Assembly (NCBI GenBank): GCA_038093515.1
Contig: JBBPSI010000358.1
Location: 1-19,318 of the forward strand
Source of the DNA: Butyriboletus loyo
Lineage: Eukaryota; Basidiomycota; Agaricomycetes; Boletales; Boletaceae
Direction: 5' to 3'
Length of the DNA stretch: 19,318 nucleotides
Shown: positions 9,445 to 18,845 of the stretch, one piece after another
Position numbering within the stretch: the stretch's first letter is position 1
How the letters are laid out: each line of letters begins with the position of its first letter
Translations under genes and position numbers: made by a program
Notes under the pieces: generated by a model
Databases searched by the model: none
What the model was told of the DNA's origin: nothing
Seen by the model: the letters and a program-made list of their open reading frames with translations, nothing else

Positions 9445-11681
9445 ATGGCGCCTCGATTCATTGCCAATCTCATCCCCAGGAGGGAGAGGAACGCTAACAT
9501 TGGTCTCCTCCCAGCCCTTTTGACGCTCAAACCCATTCAAATCGCACATTTCTGGGCTGGGTGCGTCGACATTCGTCTGTGGTGTCGTGTACGCTCACGT
9601 ATGCTCGATTAGCTGGCTCGCATGGACTTGCGATGCGCTCGATTTCTTCGCTGTATCTTTGACGCTTTCTTCCCTTGCCTCACAATTCGGCGTGACGGCG
9701 GCCAAGATCGTGAGTGCTGATGGTCATCGTTTCTTCGCTATCTTCACGACTGACGGCCTACATAGACAACGGCCATCACGCTCACTTTACTCTTCAGATC
9801 AGTTGGCGCCGTGAGTTTCCGTTCACCTGCCCCTTCGCTTCTTTGCACTGATCCTTGCGCCAGATCATATTTGGCGTCTTATCGGATCGGTTTGGTCGCA
9901 AATGGCCTCTGGTTGGTAACCTCTTACTCTGTTCTGCGTTCTCCCTTGCAACCGGTTTCGTCAACACATATCCTCAATTCCTCGCCGTCCGTTCCATCTT
10001 TGGGATTGCTATGGGTGGCATTTGGGGACTTTCTGCCTCGTCTGCGCTGGAGAACCTTCCTGTCGAAGTCCGAGGTCTTGCGAGTGGTATTCTTCAAGAA
10101 GGTTATGCGTGCGGATACCTGATCGCTGCAGTCATCAACCTCACAGTCGTGCCGAGTTCGCATTACACTTGGCGGACGCTGTTCTGGTTCGGTTCTGGCG
10201 TCTCGTTCCTGGCCGCCGTTGTCCGTGCATTGTTGCCCGAATCGGAGGTCTTCTTGTATGCCAAGGCTATCGAGAAAGCGAGAGGAACGAACACCACTCA
10301 GAAGACCAAGATTTTCCTGCACGAGACAAAGGAAATGCTCAAAACGCATTGGAAGTTATGCATCTATGCTGTCTTGCTCATGGCTGGTAAGCATCCGACA
10401 GGTCCGGAAACGTGTAAGACATTGCTTATCTTTGGCGCGTCATTCGCACAGGATTCAACTTTCTGTCTCATGGTTCTCAGGTACGGGAAATCTCGTCTTT
10501 TCGTGGTTTGTTTATGGCGTACTCATGTGGTTCGCGATTGGCTTGCAATTTTAGGATCTGTACCCGACCTACCTGGAGACGACCAAAGGATTCAGCATTC
10601 ATAATGCATCGATTGCTACCATTATTGGAAATTGTGTATGTATAATCATCTCGCCTTCTATTCGACACAATGTTGATAACATGTGACAGGGGGCGATTGC
10701 GTGAGTTTTATCGTCGAGGATAAGACGATCTCACGTTCATGACATGTTTTGCGGCGTGCAGCGGTGGTGTGATCGCTGGCTCCGCGAGCCAATATCTCGG
10801 GCGTCGATTCACTATTATGTAAGTGTGGTTTTGGTATCATGTTCGTGTCCCTGTCGGCTCATAATCTCATCAGTATGGCATTATTCATCGTTGGTGGTAA
10901 GTGTCTTCCTCTTCCCGGGTCGGGTCAAGAACGATACCCTGGTCGCTGACCAACGCTTTGGCACCATGAAGCCTTCATACCTTTATGGATCATCCCAAAT
11001 AGCTTTAGTGCTCTCTCAGCCGGTGCATTCTGCATCCAATTTGGTGTTCAGGGGGCATGGGGAATTGTTCGTCGTTCTCTCCAGCGCTTGAAGTGGACTT
11101 ACCCTGATATGTTACGCTCAGATTCCGATTCAACTCGCAGAATTGTCCCCTCCTGCGTTTAGGGCAACGTTCCCTGGTGTAGCTTATCAGCTCGGTAACG
11201 TGAGTCAAAGTCGTTTGTGAGCGAACGTTAGTGTATGCTGACCGGTTTTCATCTTCTAGATGGTGTCCTCCGCGTCTTCTCAAATTGAAGCGAGTGCGTG
11301 TTGCCTCGCGTGCATTTACGAACTGGAGCCGATGCTGATATATGGTTTGGTCTAGCCGCCGGAAGCCATCTGAGGACAAATATTGTAGTCGGCGGCCAAC
11401 TCAAGAATGTTGCTGATTATGCGACCGTGCAAGGGATCTTCATTGGTATCGTTGTTGCATATGTCATCGTGGTGACGATCTTTGGGCCCGAGTATGTCGT
11501 CTGTTTCACTTTTCCGGTCACGTGTTCAACATATGGTCGGTACAGACATCATGCATCCCACTTTGAGAAACACAAGACTGCCTTTGAAGAAGGAGGTGGA
11601 CAAGACGACGCCTTCATGGAGGGTGAAGGACCCGAAGCGTCCGAGACACGCGAGGATGATGAAAAGGTCTCGGATGTATGA
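9445..11681 (+). CDS. JEN1-like: Jen1-type monocarboxylate:H+ symporter (MFS), copy 1, 14 exons
   Basis: Exons: 9445-9560, 9613-9709, 9766-9810, 9864-10386, 10452-10480, 10555-10635, 10690-10700, 10762-10818, 10874-10896, 10972-11066, 11122-11199, 11260-11293, 11356-11491, 11546-11681, giving 486 aa. Seen: MFS motif A GVLSDRFGRKWP (about residues 90-101) after the segment WLAWTCDALDFFAVSL; a central cytoplasmic loop (PESEVFLYAKAIEKARG); and the Jen-family signature NFLSHGSQDLYPT at residues 263-275, a full match to N-x-x-S/T-H-x-S/T-Q-D-x-x-x-T. In yeast Jen1 residues of this motif are required for lactate/pyruvate transport. Known: Jen1 proteins are plasma-membrane proton symporters for lactate, pyruvate and related acids, with 12 predicted membrane spans; I did not count the spans here. 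The C-terminal tail is acidic (ETREDDEKVSDV). Exon 7 is only 11 nt and exon 9 only 23 nt. The intron 10 donor is GTTCGT, unusual. A tandem paralogue follows 1.36 kb downstream. Inference: monocarboxylate or short-chain acid uptake; exact substrate unknown. Confidence 0.93.
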
Positions 11682-11925
11682 TTGTTTAGCGTCGATGCGT
11701 GACTGAACGACACATTGATGACGAAGGTGCCTGCCACCTTCGGTGAGTACGCCGTGAATGACACGCTGTAATAGGTGCCGGTGGACGTACCACCTGGTGC
11801 TTTTAAGAATACGATTTTGTCACTGACAATGTCAGGCTGCATGCTGTGACGTGGATGGATGACATGTCGACGGTCAACTCACCTGAACAGGTATCCGGCA
11901 GCCTCTGAGAACGCATTGATCAATC
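11682..11925 (-). pseudogene. Unrecognised coding-like fragment antisense to the 3' flank of transporter copy 1
   Basis: The minus strand from about 11843 down to about 11690 encodes a strongly protein-like, beta-rich sequence (SDKIVFLKAPGGTSTG, then YYSVSFTAYSPKVAGTFVIN). A donor-like GTGAGT at 11882 and an acceptor CACAG ending at 11844 would join it to an upstream piece reading NAFSEAAGYLF. That intron would be only 39 nt, short even for a basidiomycete, and an in-frame TGA lies just upstream of the first piece. The frame then runs on into the antisense of the transporter's last exon. I do not recognise the family. It is most likely a remnant of a gene, or possibly chance. Confidence 0.3.
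11722..11742. repeat. Perfect 8-bp inverted repeat (hairpin) downstream of transporter copy 1
   Basis: CGAAGGTG at 11722-11729 and CACCTTCG at 11735-11742 are exact reverse complements around a 5-nt loop (CCTGC), 40 nt after the stop codon at 11681. In the transporter's 3' UTR it would form a short stable hairpin. Such hairpins arise by chance and fungal 3' ends do not need one, so no role is claimed. Confidence 0.45.
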
Positions 11926-12501
11926 ACTCGGCATCAACCAGGTATCTACTGAGTCTCTTTTCACCCATCGCTACTCCATGCAACATCCATGATATCGTGG
12001 AAATTCAAGGTAGTTCAGCTTAAACAATCAAAGGGTCGGCGGGGACACAACGGTCGACTGGTTATGATCAGTGATGGGGTGACCAGTGAAGAAAGATCAA
12101 GTGCAAAGACGGTGTACTCCAAACGTACTACTCTCTTCTATCCCAAGGAGGTGTAGAGCCAGTCTTGGCCTGAGTTTGAAAAACCAAGTCGGAGTCTGAA
12201 CCACTTGGTGCACGGAAAACGGTGTAGCGGGGGGAAATTCAGACGACTACTGGCACGTATTGTTATTATAATGGAGTCGTTGATGACTCGGTGTGTCGTC
12301 TGTTCCCGGTATGTTGATTCGGATATCAGGAGTCCACTTGATCCCGCTGTTCCTCTTTTTCTCGTTGTCGCTGGCCATATTGATCCGTGTCCTGTTAGTA
12401 TAGATTTTATATTTGTCAGGTTCCTGGTGAGTGACTTTGGCTGTATGCGTTATATTAAATCGTGGTCTATTCTAGACTTGGGCAAATATTCATTCTATGT
12501 A

Positions 12502-12704
12502 TTTCAATGATCCAACTGTTGGTTCTCCGCGGATGAAGATGAAGACGACAGTTGGCTTATCGATCGTCCTTCCATGGCGAAAACTCGACATTTAGTAGCG
12601 CTGTCGTCCATAATCAGAGTCTTGACCTCACTTTCGGAGCTGCCCGGAACACAGAACAAATAGTTCGGGCGTCGTCGGTTGGGAACGTGTACTGTATATG
12701 ACAT
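12502..12704 (-). CDS. Doubtful small ORF between the two transporters
   Basis: A minus-strand frame starting at the ATG at 12704 (MSYTVHVPNRRRPNYLFCVP...) and ending in a serine run and SAENQQLDH before the stop near 12504. The composition is protein-like, but there is no recognisable domain and no clear promoter. The same frame stays open upstream to 12842. The remainder of 11926-13040 shows nothing else I can support; a plus-strand frame at 12205-12510 has no family resemblance. It could be a real orphan small protein or chance. Confidence 0.2.
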
Positions 12705-12983
12705 GGTCCAACGAATCAAAACGTATCGCAGGTGAGTCTGGTTCATGACCATGATGATTAGTCTCAGTGGTGAAGGAACGGCTTGATGTGCTGACCTTTT
12801 CCGGTCGTTGCATGCAGGGAGTGTGGAGATAGGATTCCGCATCGGGATATCACCAGCCCAGCCTGCGTGTGGTCGTCGACCAACCCCATCTACGGGGGAC
12901 CGTCCACTTCACGGAGTCGCGTAATTGCGGGGGCGCCAAAGTAACAAACACAAGTCACATTTGGAACTCCCAGTTTCGGGAAT

Positions 12984-12994
12984 CTACATAAAAG
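12984..12994 (+). promoter_or_regulatory. Candidate TATA element of the second JEN1-like gene
   Basis: CTACATAAAAG lies about 50 nt upstream of the ATG at 13041, within the usual range for fungal TATA elements. The upstream sequences of the two transporter copies look unrelated by eye, so their regulation may differ. Confidence 0.4.
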
Positions 12995-13040
12995 CTCGCT
13001 GTCCGATGTTGGTGCTTCTCTCGTCCGCTTTTCGGAGACG

Positions 13041-15308
13041 ATGTCGCGTTTTCTAAAGAGTTTCGTTCCGAAGAAGGAGAGGGCCACCTCAACGTCCGGT
13101 ATTATCGCAGCAATCAAGAGTCTCACTTGGCTTCAGTGGGCTCAGTTTCTCTCTGGGTGAGAAACCTTATGATTGTGGTTGTCTTGGTGTCTTTTTTGGA
13201 GCTAATCCTTGCTCGGCGTTAGTTGGCTTGCGTGGACTTGTGATGCGTTCGATTTCTTCAGCGTGGCGCTCAGTCTGCCTTTGCTCTCCCAGCAGTTTGA
13301 TAAGCCAACGGCATCGATAGTACGTTCACTTTGGGACACCTAGGCAGCCTTGTACTCGACTCATCATCTGCTTAGACAACTGCAATCACTCTCACACTCC
13401 TGTTTAGATCGGTTGGTGCGGTGAGCTTCTGAGGGATTGTTTGTCCAGCAGCTCTCGTTATTGATGTTTGTTTCAGGTTGTCTTTGGTGTCCTGTCGGAC
13501 CGTTTTGGGCGCAGATGGCCCCTCACCGCCAATCTGCTGTTGTGTTGCTCCTTCTCTCTCGGGACCAGCTTCGTACAAACCTTCACCGAGTTTTTGGCTG
13601 TGCGATCGCTTTTTGGTGTTGCGATGGGTGGCATTTGGGGTCTTGCAGCATCTACATCTCTCGAGAACCTTCCTGTTGAACTTCGTGGTCTCGGAAGTGG
13701 CATCGTCCAGCAAGGTTATGCCGTCGGTTATCTCCTCGCTGCCGTCGTCAACCTCACGGTCGTCCCGCACAACCCACACAAATGGCGTGCGATGTTTTGG
13801 ACCGGTAGCTCCTTGCTCTTCACTGCCGCCGTCTTGCGCTCCCTCATCCCTGAATCTGCGGTGTTCTTGCGTGCAAAGGCGATAGAGCGAGAAAAGGGCA
13901 CGGATACTTCGAAGAAGACCAAGGTCTTCCTGAGGGAAATAAAGGAAATGCTCAAGGAGCACTGGAAGCTGTGTATATATGCCGTCTTTCTTATGGCTGG
14001 TGCGTTGTTTGGTCTAGGCCTCTCTATCTGTTATGCATCGTCTTATCCCGGTATTTAATTTTCTCTGGTAGGATTCAACTTTTTGTCCCATGGTTCTCAG
14101 GTGAGAAATTTCGTAAGAGGGCTTGCGGGACCGTGTTGCTGATTGAGACCGATCGCGGATTTCTCTTGTAGGATCTGTATCCTACCTATTTGCAAACCTC
14201 GAAAGGTTTCTCTGCACACAGTGCGACTATCGCTACTATCATCGGAAATTGTGTATGCCCTCTGCCTTTTATGTGGCTTTCTTGCATGGTGTAACAGACC
14301 TTATTTTGATCCATAGGGCGCAATTACGTGAGTGTTTTAGGGCCGTACGTAGTTCAATAAAGGTTTGACTGATCGCCTCTTTGCGAATACATAGGGGTGG
14401 TGCCATTGCTGGAAACACGAGCCAATACTTGGGACGCCGGCTGACTATAATGTAGGCTCTATGCACACTGGATAGATCGTTGTCCATCGTTTGCTGATCT
14501 TCCAAAACACCTACAGCGTCTTTGTATTGCTTGTCGGCGGTATGTACAAATTAAACGAGCGCTCGCCTCTAGTGTCACTTAGCCATAATCTGGATGGACA
14601 GCATTCATCCCGCTCTGGATTCTTCCTGATTCTTTTTCAGCCCTTGCTGCTGGTGCGTTCTGCGTGCAGTTTGGAGTCCAAGGGGCATGGGGCGTCGTAC
14701 GCATTGTCTTCATCCCGTAATTGTGTTCATACTGATATCGAGGGCCAGATTCCTATCCAATTGGCGGAGATGTCGCCTCCGGCATTTAGGGCGACCTTCC
14801 CTGGTGTCGCCTACCAGCTCGGTAACGTATGTCTTGTGTTGAAAAGGCCCTCGCAGCATTGATCCATGCGACTGATGACGCTTCGTTTACTGTCAACTTA
14901 CAGATGATCTCCGCCGCCTCCGCCCAGATCGAGGCGGGTGCGTACCTATCGGCTCTCGTTCTTTATTTTTGTCTAATAGGAATCTGCTCACAGCCGGTGG
15001 AAAGAACTTTCAGTCGTACGTGATGAAAAATGGCGTGATGACAACCGTTCCTGGATATGCGACGGTGCAAGGCATCTTTATTGGCGTCGTTGCTACCTTT
15101 GTGATTATCATCACGATCATTGGACCCGAGTATGCATACTCTTGTTCGCTTCTTGACTGCTGGTCATTGATCGGCCACGTCGACTAGGAACCATGCTTCC
15201 CACTTTGAACAGCACAAGACTGCGTTCGAAGAAGGTGGTGGACATGATGATGCAATGATGGGCGATGAAGACGAAAAGCATTTGGACCAAGGGAGCTCAA
15301 AGGCGTGA
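13041..15308 (+). CDS. JEN1-like: Jen1-type monocarboxylate:H+ symporter (MFS), copy 2, 14 exons
   Basis: Exons: 13041-13156, 13223-13319, 13376-13420, 13477-13999, 14072-14100, 14172-14252, 14317-14327, 14395-14451, 14517-14539, 14602-14696, 14749-14826, 14904-14937, 14994-15129, 15188-15308, giving 481 aa. The Jen signature NFLSHGSQDLYPT is intact at residues 263-275, and motif A reads GVLSDRFGRRWP. Exons 1-13 match copy 1 nucleotide for nucleotide in length, including the 11-nt and 23-nt micro-exons. Only the last exon differs (121 against 136 nt), giving a different acidic tail (DEDEKHLDQGSSKA). Divergence is greatest at the N-terminus (MSRFLKSFVPKKERATS against MAPRFIANLIPRRERNA) and in the 14395-14696 region (GGAIAGNTSQYLGRRLTII). 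No stop, frameshift or broken splice site was found, so it is probably functional. Inference: an old tandem duplicate that may have changed substrate preference or expression. Confidence 0.93.
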
Positions 15309-15734
15309 TGGAACATGGCCCAGAGATGGATAGGCCGAAGAGAAGACGATGCTTGGATAGCATCGGAAACCGCAAATACACCGACTTTACATGCGTTCGA
15401 CTGAAAAGATTAAAAGTCAAGAGGAAGATGACCCGTCTTCTTTGACACTAAAGTAGCTGGACTCGATAGGCTTGTGAGTTTTTCGAGATAATCATTTGGG
15501 CTCGCTGGAATGAAAAAAGCGTTGTGGAAACCCGTCCCTTCGTCTGTGTCACTTCCAAAAAAGGTAATTCATAGAATCATACGCTCAGTTAGCTCGAGTT
15601 TTGGGGGCAGTCAGTACTCTTTAACTGACTTGCAGGAGGTTTGTCAGACCATATGAATTATGACTTCACCAAATGGCCGCGTTGGCATTTAAACTGGCTT
15701 TAACATCCCATTTCCTTGCCGTGTCGATTCCGTG
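15309..15734. other. Intergenic stretch with an isolated good intron
   Basis: This follows the stop of transporter copy 2. The only gene-like signal is an ATG near 15511 opening a short exon (MKKALWKPVPSSVSLPKK) with a consensus-like donor (AAG|GTAATT) and, about 70 nt later, a branch-like CTGAC and TTGCAG acceptor. The exon so joined stops after six codons. It may be a relic of the missing 5' end of the BTB gene that follows, but I cannot connect the two. Confidence 0.3.
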
Positions 15735-16593
15735 CAGAAGTTCTCACTATTCTCTCCCGGCTTGATCTGTCGAATAGCAAGCACTCTCTTGTCCAGAATT
15801 TTTCTGAAGCCTTTTAACACTGAACAGGTCGAAAACACACTTTACAAGTTGCATGACGACATCCTCACGGCCCTCTTCAAGGACATGTTTACAATAGGCG
15901 ATGGTTCCTGCTCGACCGAAGGGAAAAGCGATGCGGAACCCATTTTTCTGGAGGGCGAACAACAAGCTATCTTTGATTTATTTCTTGATCATATAAATGA
16001 CCGGTGAGTGTTTCTACGCGTCGTGCAAATTCTTTCGTAACCAGATTTTGTAGTTCGCCTAGCGTAGGCTCCGATGATGCATACTCTCATGAACAGCCGT
16101 ATCGTATCATCCTGCAGAACTCATACAAATAGGTTGTCAATTCCATATCCCCAAGCTCTTCAGATACGCATTCAAGTTACTCCTCGACATACCGCTCAAA
16201 CGGATCAGCAGGGAAATTCGGCAGGAAATGGGGTACGATGTTTTTATTGCGTTGGTATACGCCAAATCTGCGCTCGACGAGCATGCCCAGATCATCGCGA
16301 ACAAGGAACCAGTGATCCTGAGTCACGCAACGGACCGTCAAGATCCAATCGCGTGTGAGGAGGACTGGCGCGCCGTCTGGTGGAACGAAATGGGCCGGTT
16401 TCTCCTTGATGGGAGAAATCCAAAGCCGTTCTCGGACGCTGTCGAGAGATTTCGGGAGATGCAGTTCGGTCGTATGGGTGCTGGCTGTCAAAAGCTGATG
16501 TTCCGCATACTTGAACGTGGGGTAGGCTTTCGATACGCTGACGCATTCGTTTCCAATATTTGTGATGGACTCGTAAATGAGTTCTGCAAGTAG
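15735..16593 (+). pseudogene. BTB/POZ-domain protein of a basidiomycete expanded family, apparently incomplete
   Basis: Two coding pieces. The first, about 15735-16003, contains a BTB core: VENTLYKLHDDILTALFKDM, then EGKSDAEPIFLEG and IFDLFLDHIND, followed by a good donor at 16004. The second, about 16098-16593, reads FHIPKLFRYAFKLLLDIPLK, GYDVFIALVYAKSALDEHA, ACEEDWRAVWWNEMGRFLLD and FREMQFGRMGAGCQ, and ends in a normal stop. Known: mushroom genomes carry many BTB proteins with this C-terminal region; BTB domains mediate dimerisation and often link to Cul3 ubiquitin ligases, but the role of this subfamily is unknown to me. Odd: no ATG precedes the first piece in frame, the usual 40 or so residues after the BTB fold are missing, and the best donor and acceptor do not agree in phase. 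I infer a degraded or internally deleted copy; a missed upstream exon is the alternative. Confidence 0.55.
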
Positions 16594-16849
16594 CTGACGT
16601 GTAACTATATTTCATAATGTTACTCTAGCTTGTGTTGAAATCTACTGCAGGGGTAAAGAATGTGTTGGCGGGATAAGAATGTACGATAATGGCGCAGCGG
16701 TCGGTTTATTGTACTAATAGGTGGAGACGATATAATAATGACAATGCGACACCATTGGCGTGATCGTATAGGAGGACCGAACGTTGTTTCGCCCAAGACA
16801 CTTTTGGTTCGTCTAAATTCAGGCCTGCTATAATATATCATTATGATTT

Positions 16850-17194
16850 CTAGGTCTGGACGAGTGACTCGATGTTGCTGCTGAGCAGAGGCAGCGGCTG
16901 CATTACCATTATCTGGGACTTATATCTTTTCAGAGCTTCCTCAGGCTGAAGCGCAACTCGCACGACGTCAAAGGATGAACGGGAATCAACATTGTGAGAG
17001 AGGTCAACCTTAATGTCGTTCGTTTGAGACTGCAACTCCAAAGGCCAGTGAGAACTAGCAGTTATAGTCACGGTAGTCTGGTTCAAAAAAAAGAACAGCG
17101 AAGGAATTTTGGAAGGTGAGCGACCCAGATAATGACACCGTGCTTGTCAACATGAATGTCTCGGGGGCCGACTCGTCATTAATTTGGGGGTTAT
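16850..17194 (-). CDS. Possible 3'-terminal exons of an unrecognised minus-strand gene
   Basis: Minus strand: a last exon 17077-16850 (TTVTITASSHWPLELQSQ ... RVALQPEEALKRYKSQIMV, ending SNIESLVQT, then TAG) is preceded by a textbook acceptor with a long pyrimidine run (TTCTTTTTTTTGAACCAG). A donor GTGTCA at 17138 gives a 61-nt intron in frame with a short upstream exon (DNPQINDESAPETFMLTST, about 17139-17194). I cannot find further exons upstream in 17195-17480, and there is no start. It may be the tail of a decayed gene. No domain is recognised. Confidence 0.35.
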
Positions 17195-17288
17195 CTCGTT
17201 ATCGGGTGAGTGTGTGGTACCATTCTGTTCGGTGGCTCTCTCAATCGGTAGGCTGGTGACCAGACCGTCTGCTAATGGATGCATTCCT

Positions 17289-17296
17289 TATATTTA
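17289..17296 (+). promoter_or_regulatory. Candidate TATA element upstream of the TPR gene
   Basis: TATATTTA lies about 190 nt upstream of the chosen ATG at 17484. It is far for that start but reasonable if a 5' exon precedes the intron-like stretch 17396-17449 (GTATGT ... TTTCAACAG). Weak evidence. Confidence 0.2.
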
Positions 17297-17483
17297 TGGG
17301 CGTCAGTTACCTCAGCGTCGGACAAACGTGGGGTTTGCATGCGGCGAGTGAGTCACCCTTGCCAACGATCACTGTCCGCAACGACCTCACGAGAGGTATG
17401 TCTGCGAATCAAAGAACTAGCTACCTGGAGTGACATGGCATTTCAACAGGATACGATCAATCCACGTCGTTGGCTCTGCCCTA

Positions 17484-18845
17484 ATGTCTGAACTCGACAA
17501 GGAAATCACTTTCTGCCGCAATGAATTACAACTCCACCCTCAAGGAGGTTCTACTCTAGCCAAATTACTAGAAAAACTTTCTCGTTCACTCAGCGGCCGC
17601 TTCGATCAGGGAGGAGAGATGGCTGACCTCGAGGAGGCACTTGCGCTCCAACGCAATGCATTGGAACTTCGCCCACAGGGGCATCCTGATCGAGCCCTTT
17701 CACTGGGCAACATCGCGAACTGCCTCTATTCCCGTTTCAAGCAGCTCGGTCAGGTGTCTGACCTCGACGAGGCACTTGCCCTCCAACGCAATGTATTAGA
17801 ACTTCTCCCACAGGGGCATCCTAATCGAGCCATTTTGCTGGGGAGCATCGCGGACTACCTCCATAGCCGTTTCAGCCAGCTCGGTCAGGTGTCTGACCTC
17901 GATGATGCACTTGCCCTTGAACGCAATGCACTGGAACTACGCCCACAGGGGCATCCACATCGAGCCATTTCACTGGGCAACATCGCACTTTACCTCCATT
18001 CCCGATTCCAGCAGCTCGGTCAGGTGTCTGACCTCGACGAGGCACTTGCCCTCCAACGCAATGCATTAGAACTTCGCCCACAGGGGCATCCACATCGAGC
18101 CTTTTCACTGGGGAACATTGCGAGCTACCTCCATACCCGTTTCAAGCAACTCGGACAGGTGTCTGACCTCGATGAGTCACTTGTGCTCCAACGCAATGCA
18201 TTGGAACTTCGCCCACATGGGCATCCTAATCGAGCCCTCTCACTGGAAAACATCGCGAACTGCCTCTATTCCCGTTTCAACCAGTTCGGTCAGGTGTCTG
18301 ACCTCGGCGAGGCACTCGCCCTCGAATGCAATGCGTTGGAACTTTACCCAGAAGGGAATCCTAATCGAGCCATTTCGTTGGGGAACATCGCGGACTGCCT
18401 CTATTTCCGTTTCAAGCAGCTCGGTCAGGTGTCTGACCTCGATGAGGCACTTGTGCTCCAACGCAATGCATTGGAACTTCGCCCACAGGGGCATCCAGAT
18501 CGAGCCTTTTCACTGGAAAACATCGCGAACTGCCTCTATTCCCGTTTCGACCTGCTCGGTCAGGTGTCTGACCTCGACGAGGCACTTGCCCTCGGACGCA
18601 ATGCGTTGGAACTTCGGCCACAGGGGCATCCAGATCGGGCCCTCTCACTGGAAAACATCGCGAACTGCCTCTATTCCCGTTTCCACCAGCTCGGACAGGT
18701 GTCTGACCTCGACGAGGCACTTGCCCTCCAACGCAATGTATTAGAACTCCTCCCACAGGGGCATCCTAATCGAGCCATTTTGCTGGGGAGCATCGCGGAT
18801 TCCCTCCATGCCCGTTCAATTCAAGCAGTTCGGGAAGCTGTCTGA
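17484..18845 (+). CDS. Tetratricopeptide (TPR_10/12-like) repeat protein, open part
   Basis: A frame of 453 codons from ATG 17484. Residues 1-43 form a divergent first TPR-like unit (SELDKEITFCRNELQLHPQG). Nine 45-residue units follow, with consensus GQVSDLDEALALQRNALELR and PQGHPDRALSLGNIANCLYS, then RFKQL. This is the two-helix TPR pattern typical of large mushroom proteins that can carry CHAT (caspase-like) or NACHT/NB-ARC domains; no such domain is inside the window. The frame ends at 18845 because a 4-nt insertion (CAAT) in the ninth unit shifts it. Start: a consensus-like intron 17396-17449 just upstream keeps the frame open into 17450-17483, so a 5' exon is possible and the true start may lie further left; ATG 17484 is the first in-frame ATG. 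Inference: scaffold or recognition protein, perhaps truncated by the damaged repeats downstream. Confidence 0.7.
   Translation: MSELDKEITFCRNELQLHPQGGSTLAKLLEKLSRSLSGRFDQGGEMADLEEALALQRNALELRPQGHPDRALSLGNIANCLYSRFKQLGQVSDLDEALALQRNVLELLPQGHPNRAILLGSIADYLHSRFSQLGQVSDLDDALALERNALELRPQGHPHRAISLGNIALYLHSRFQQLGQVSDLDEALALQRNALELRPQGHPHRAFSLGNIASYLHTRFKQLGQVSDLDESLVLQRNALELRPHGHPNRALSLENIANCLYSRFNQFGQVSDLGEALALECNALELYPEGNPNRAISLGNIADCLYFRFKQLGQVSDLDEALVLQRNALELRPQGHPDRAFSLENIANCLYSRFDLLGQVSDLDEALALGRNALELRPQGHPDRALSLENIANCLYSRFHQLGQVSDLDEALALQRNVLELLPQGHPNRAILLGSIADSLHARSIQAVREAV

Noticed and set aside
12205..12510. 101-codon plus-strand frame between the transporters
   Set aside because: No recognisable domain, no splice signals and no composition bias; most likely chance.
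18118..18744. Long overlapping plus-strand frame and several minus-strand frames inside the TPR array
   Set aside because: They are shadow frames kept open because the 135-bp unit is a multiple of three and lacks stops in those frames; their translations have no domain resemblance.
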